Of a DNA stretch of 7,676 nucleotides, positions 5,935 to 7,676 are shown one piece after another. Below the pieces are notes generated by a model that made no database searches, was not told the DNA's origin, and saw only the letters and a program-made list of their open reading frames with translations. The position numbers and the translations under genes are program-made. Numbering within the stretch: the stretch's first letter is position 1; each line of letters starts with the position of its first letter. Source of the DNA: Bacillota bacterium (GTDB lineage: Bacteria > Bacillota > Clostridia > Lachnospirales > Lachnospiraceae); contig JAEYWQ010000133.1 of assembly GCA_023428885.1 (NCBI GenBank), positions 1 through 7,676 on the forward strand. The letters run 5' to 3'.

Positions 5935-7676
5935 ATGCAGTATGCAGATGTAATTGTAGATATATCAGTAGAGAGTTTAGATAAAACGTATCAGTACCGC
6001 ATACCGAAGGAATTAGAACAGCAGGCTGTTTTGGGCGCATCCGTACGTATTCCCTTTGGAAAGGGGAATCGTATTATTCAAGGATATATCGTCGGTCTAT
6101 CAGATCATCCACAATTTGACCTTGAAAAGATGAAGGAATTAGATAGTATGGTGGAGGGTAAGCTTCCTATTGAAGGACAGCTGATTACCTTAGCGGCCTT
6201 TATCAAGGAGAATTATGGCGGGACGATGAACGATGCGTTAAAAACTGTGATTCCGGTTAAAAAGTCCGTAAAACAAGTGGAAAAGAAGACCCTTTCCTTA
6301 ATGATGGAAAAAGAGGAGCTATGGGACTTATTAAATGATTTCAAAAAAAAGAAATTTACTGCCAAGGTTAAGTTATTAGAAGCAATCTTACAAAACGATC
6401 CCTTGGATTATGATTATGCTGTTAATGTATTAAGGATACCAAGAACTACAATAAAAGCCTTAATGGAAGCACAGGTCATTACGATAGAGTCAGAGAGATC
6501 TTATCGAAATCCTCTAGATAAATCAGAACAGGATTCGGTTAAGGCTGTCTTAACGAAAGACCAGCAGACAATTATCGATGGTATCAAGTCAGATTACTTT
6601 GATAATCAGCGTCATACCTACCTAATTCATGGAGTAACTGGAAGCGGTAAGACGGAAGTATATATGGAATTGATTAGCTTTGTGATAGAACAAGGAAAAC
6701 AAGCGATTTTACTTATTCCAGAAATTGCGTTAACTTATCAGACCGTGATGCGTTTTCGCCGTAGATTTTTAGACCGGGTATCTATCTTAAATTCTAAGAT
6801 GTCAGCAGGGGAACGCTTTGATCAGATAGAAAGAGCGAAAAAAGGTGAAATTGATATTATGATTGGACCTCGATCTGCCTTGTTCACACCTTTTTCAAAT
6901 CTCGGTGTTATTATTATTGATGAAGAGCATGAAAACAGCTACAAAAGTGAAATGCCACCAAAATATCATGCAAGAGAAGTTGCTATCATGCGAGCATCAC
7001 AAAATAATGCATTTGTGGTTTTAGGTTCTGCGACTCCTTCACTTGAGAGTTATTACAAAGTAAAATCTGGAGAGTACTGCTTATATGAATTAAGACAACG
7101 TGCAAAAACGACGAAAACCCCACAAATTCATATCGTAGACTTAAAAGAGGAATTAAAAAATCATAATAAATCAATATTTAGTAATAAATTAAAGGAATTG
7201 ATTCAGGACCGTTTAATGAAAAAGCAACAGATTATGTTGTTTTTAAACCGACGAGGCTTTGCTGGTTTTGTATCTTGTCGTTCTTGTGGTCATGTGATGA
7301 AATGTCCACATTGCGAGATATCACTTACTGCCCACAATGACGGAACGCTGCATTGTCACTATTGTGGCTATGAGACTGGATTGCCAAACACTTGCCCTGT
7401 ATGTAATTCCAAATATATTGCAACCTTCGGAACAGGAACTCAAAAAGTTGAAGCAAGTGTTCTAAAGGAATTTCCGGGTGTTCGCACCCTTCGTATGGAT
7501 GCTGATACCACCAAAACAAAAAATTCTTATGAGAATATCTTAAGTGCATTCGCAAAACGAAAAGCTGATATACTAATAGGTACTCAGATGATTGTAAAAG
7601 GTCATGATTTTGAAGGTGTTACTTTAGTTGGGATCTTAGCTGCTGATCTTTCCTTGTATGCCAGTGATTATAGAGC
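5935..7676 (+). CDS. priA: Primosomal protein N' (PriA replication restart helicase), 3' end beyond the window
   Basis: PriA recognises stalled or repaired forks and reloads the replicative helicase; it is a 3'-5' superfamily 2 DNA helicase. The ATG at 5935 has AGAGGTGA (5923-5930) four bases upstream and begins 18 bases after murF. The frame stays open for 580 codons to the window edge; family members are usually 730-820 residues, so the last 150 or more are missing. Residues 1-105 are the 3'-OH DNA-binding domain (DKTYQYRIP, PFGKGNR), then a winged-helix part. Helicase lobe 1 has Walker A GVTGSGKTE (233-241), PEIALT, GPRSALF, Walker B DEEH (329-332) and GSATPS (364-369). Eight cysteines, C448, C451, C457, C460, C474, C477, C487 and C490, form the two zinc sites. 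Lobe 2 has NRRGF and motif V (IGTQMIVKGHDF). LAAD replaces the commoner NAD after motif V. No frameshift is visible. Confidence 0.97.
   Translation, partial: MQYADVIVDISVESLDKTYQYRIPKELEQQAVLGASVRIPFGKGNRIIQGYIVGLSDHPQFDLEKMKELDSMVEGKLPIEGQLITLAAFIKENYGGTMNDALKTVIPVKKSVKQVEKKTLSLMMEKEELWDLLNDFKKKKFTAKVKLLEAILQNDPLDYDYAVNVLRIPRTTIKALMEAQVITIESERSYRNPLDKSEQDSVKAVLTKDQQTIIDGIKSDYFDNQRHTYLIHGVTGSGKTEVYMELISFVIEQGKQAILLIPEIALTYQTVMRFRRRFLDRVSILNSKMSAGERFDQIERAKKGEIDIMIGPRSALFTPFSNLGVIIIDEEHENSYKSEMPPKYHAREVAIMRASQNNAFVVLGSATPSLESYYKVKSGEYCLYELRQRAKTTKTPQIHIVDLKEELKNHNKSIFSNKLKELIQDRLMKKQQIMLFLNRRGFAGFVSCRSCGHVMKCPHCEISLTAHNDGTLHCHYCGYETGLPNTCPVCNSKYIATFGTGTQKVEASVLKEFPGVRTLRMDADTTKTKNSYENILSAFAKRKADILIGTQMIVKGHDFEGVTLVGILAADLSLYASDYR

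Noticed and set aside
1..7676. Mobile elements, CRISPR arrays, RNA genes or a novel defence-type system
   Set aside because: Every long stretch is accounted for by conserved housekeeping or sporulation genes. I found no spaced direct repeats, transposase motifs, or tRNA/rRNA signatures on either strand.

Overview
The window reads as ordinary chromosomal DNA from a low-GC, endospore-forming Firmicute. The evidence is the SpoIVB and Spo0A proteins, strong AGGAGG-type ribosome binding sites, AT-rich intergenic DNA, and a meso-DAP-type MurE motif. The protein style (MurE with GTKGKTT and DHIGP, PriA with LAAD in motif V) suggests a clostridium of the Lachnospiraceae / Lachnoclostridium kind; that placement is inference. 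All six recognisable genes lie on the + strand. There is no mobile element, CRISPR array, tRNA or rRNA, and I see no clearly undescribed system.

Layout. Positions 1-121 hold the C-terminal end of spoIVB, the sporulation signalling protease. Positions 122-380 are a regulatory region with a sigma-H-like promoter carrying an exact 0A box, one or two sigma-A-like promoters, and two adjacent hairpins in the leader. spo0A (381-1181), the master sporulation response regulator, follows. After a 105-base gap with its own -10 element comes glgA (1287-2723), glycogen synthase, which ends at a strong 14-bp hairpin (2726-2757). A new promoter (2784-2812) and a leader hairpin (2859-2890) then precede murE (2906-4393), murF (4411-5916) and priA (5935 to the window end, incomplete). 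These three are separated by only 17 and 18 bases and are probably one transcription unit.

How the genes fit together. SpoIVB and Spo0A act at different stages of sporulation, and their adjacency is a conserved Firmicute arrangement. GlgA makes alpha-1,4-glucan from ADP-glucose; in clostridia such storage polymer (granulose) accumulates around sporulation onset, so its place beside spo0A is suggestive but unproven. MurE and MurF perform successive cytoplasmic steps of peptidoglycan precursor synthesis: adding the third residue, then D-Ala-D-Ala. PriA restarts stalled replication forks and is functionally unrelated, although it sits in the same apparent operon.

The points most worth a second look are the compact spo0A promoter region, the hairpins just upstream of the spo0A and murE ribosome binding sites, and the mixed motif signature of MurE.
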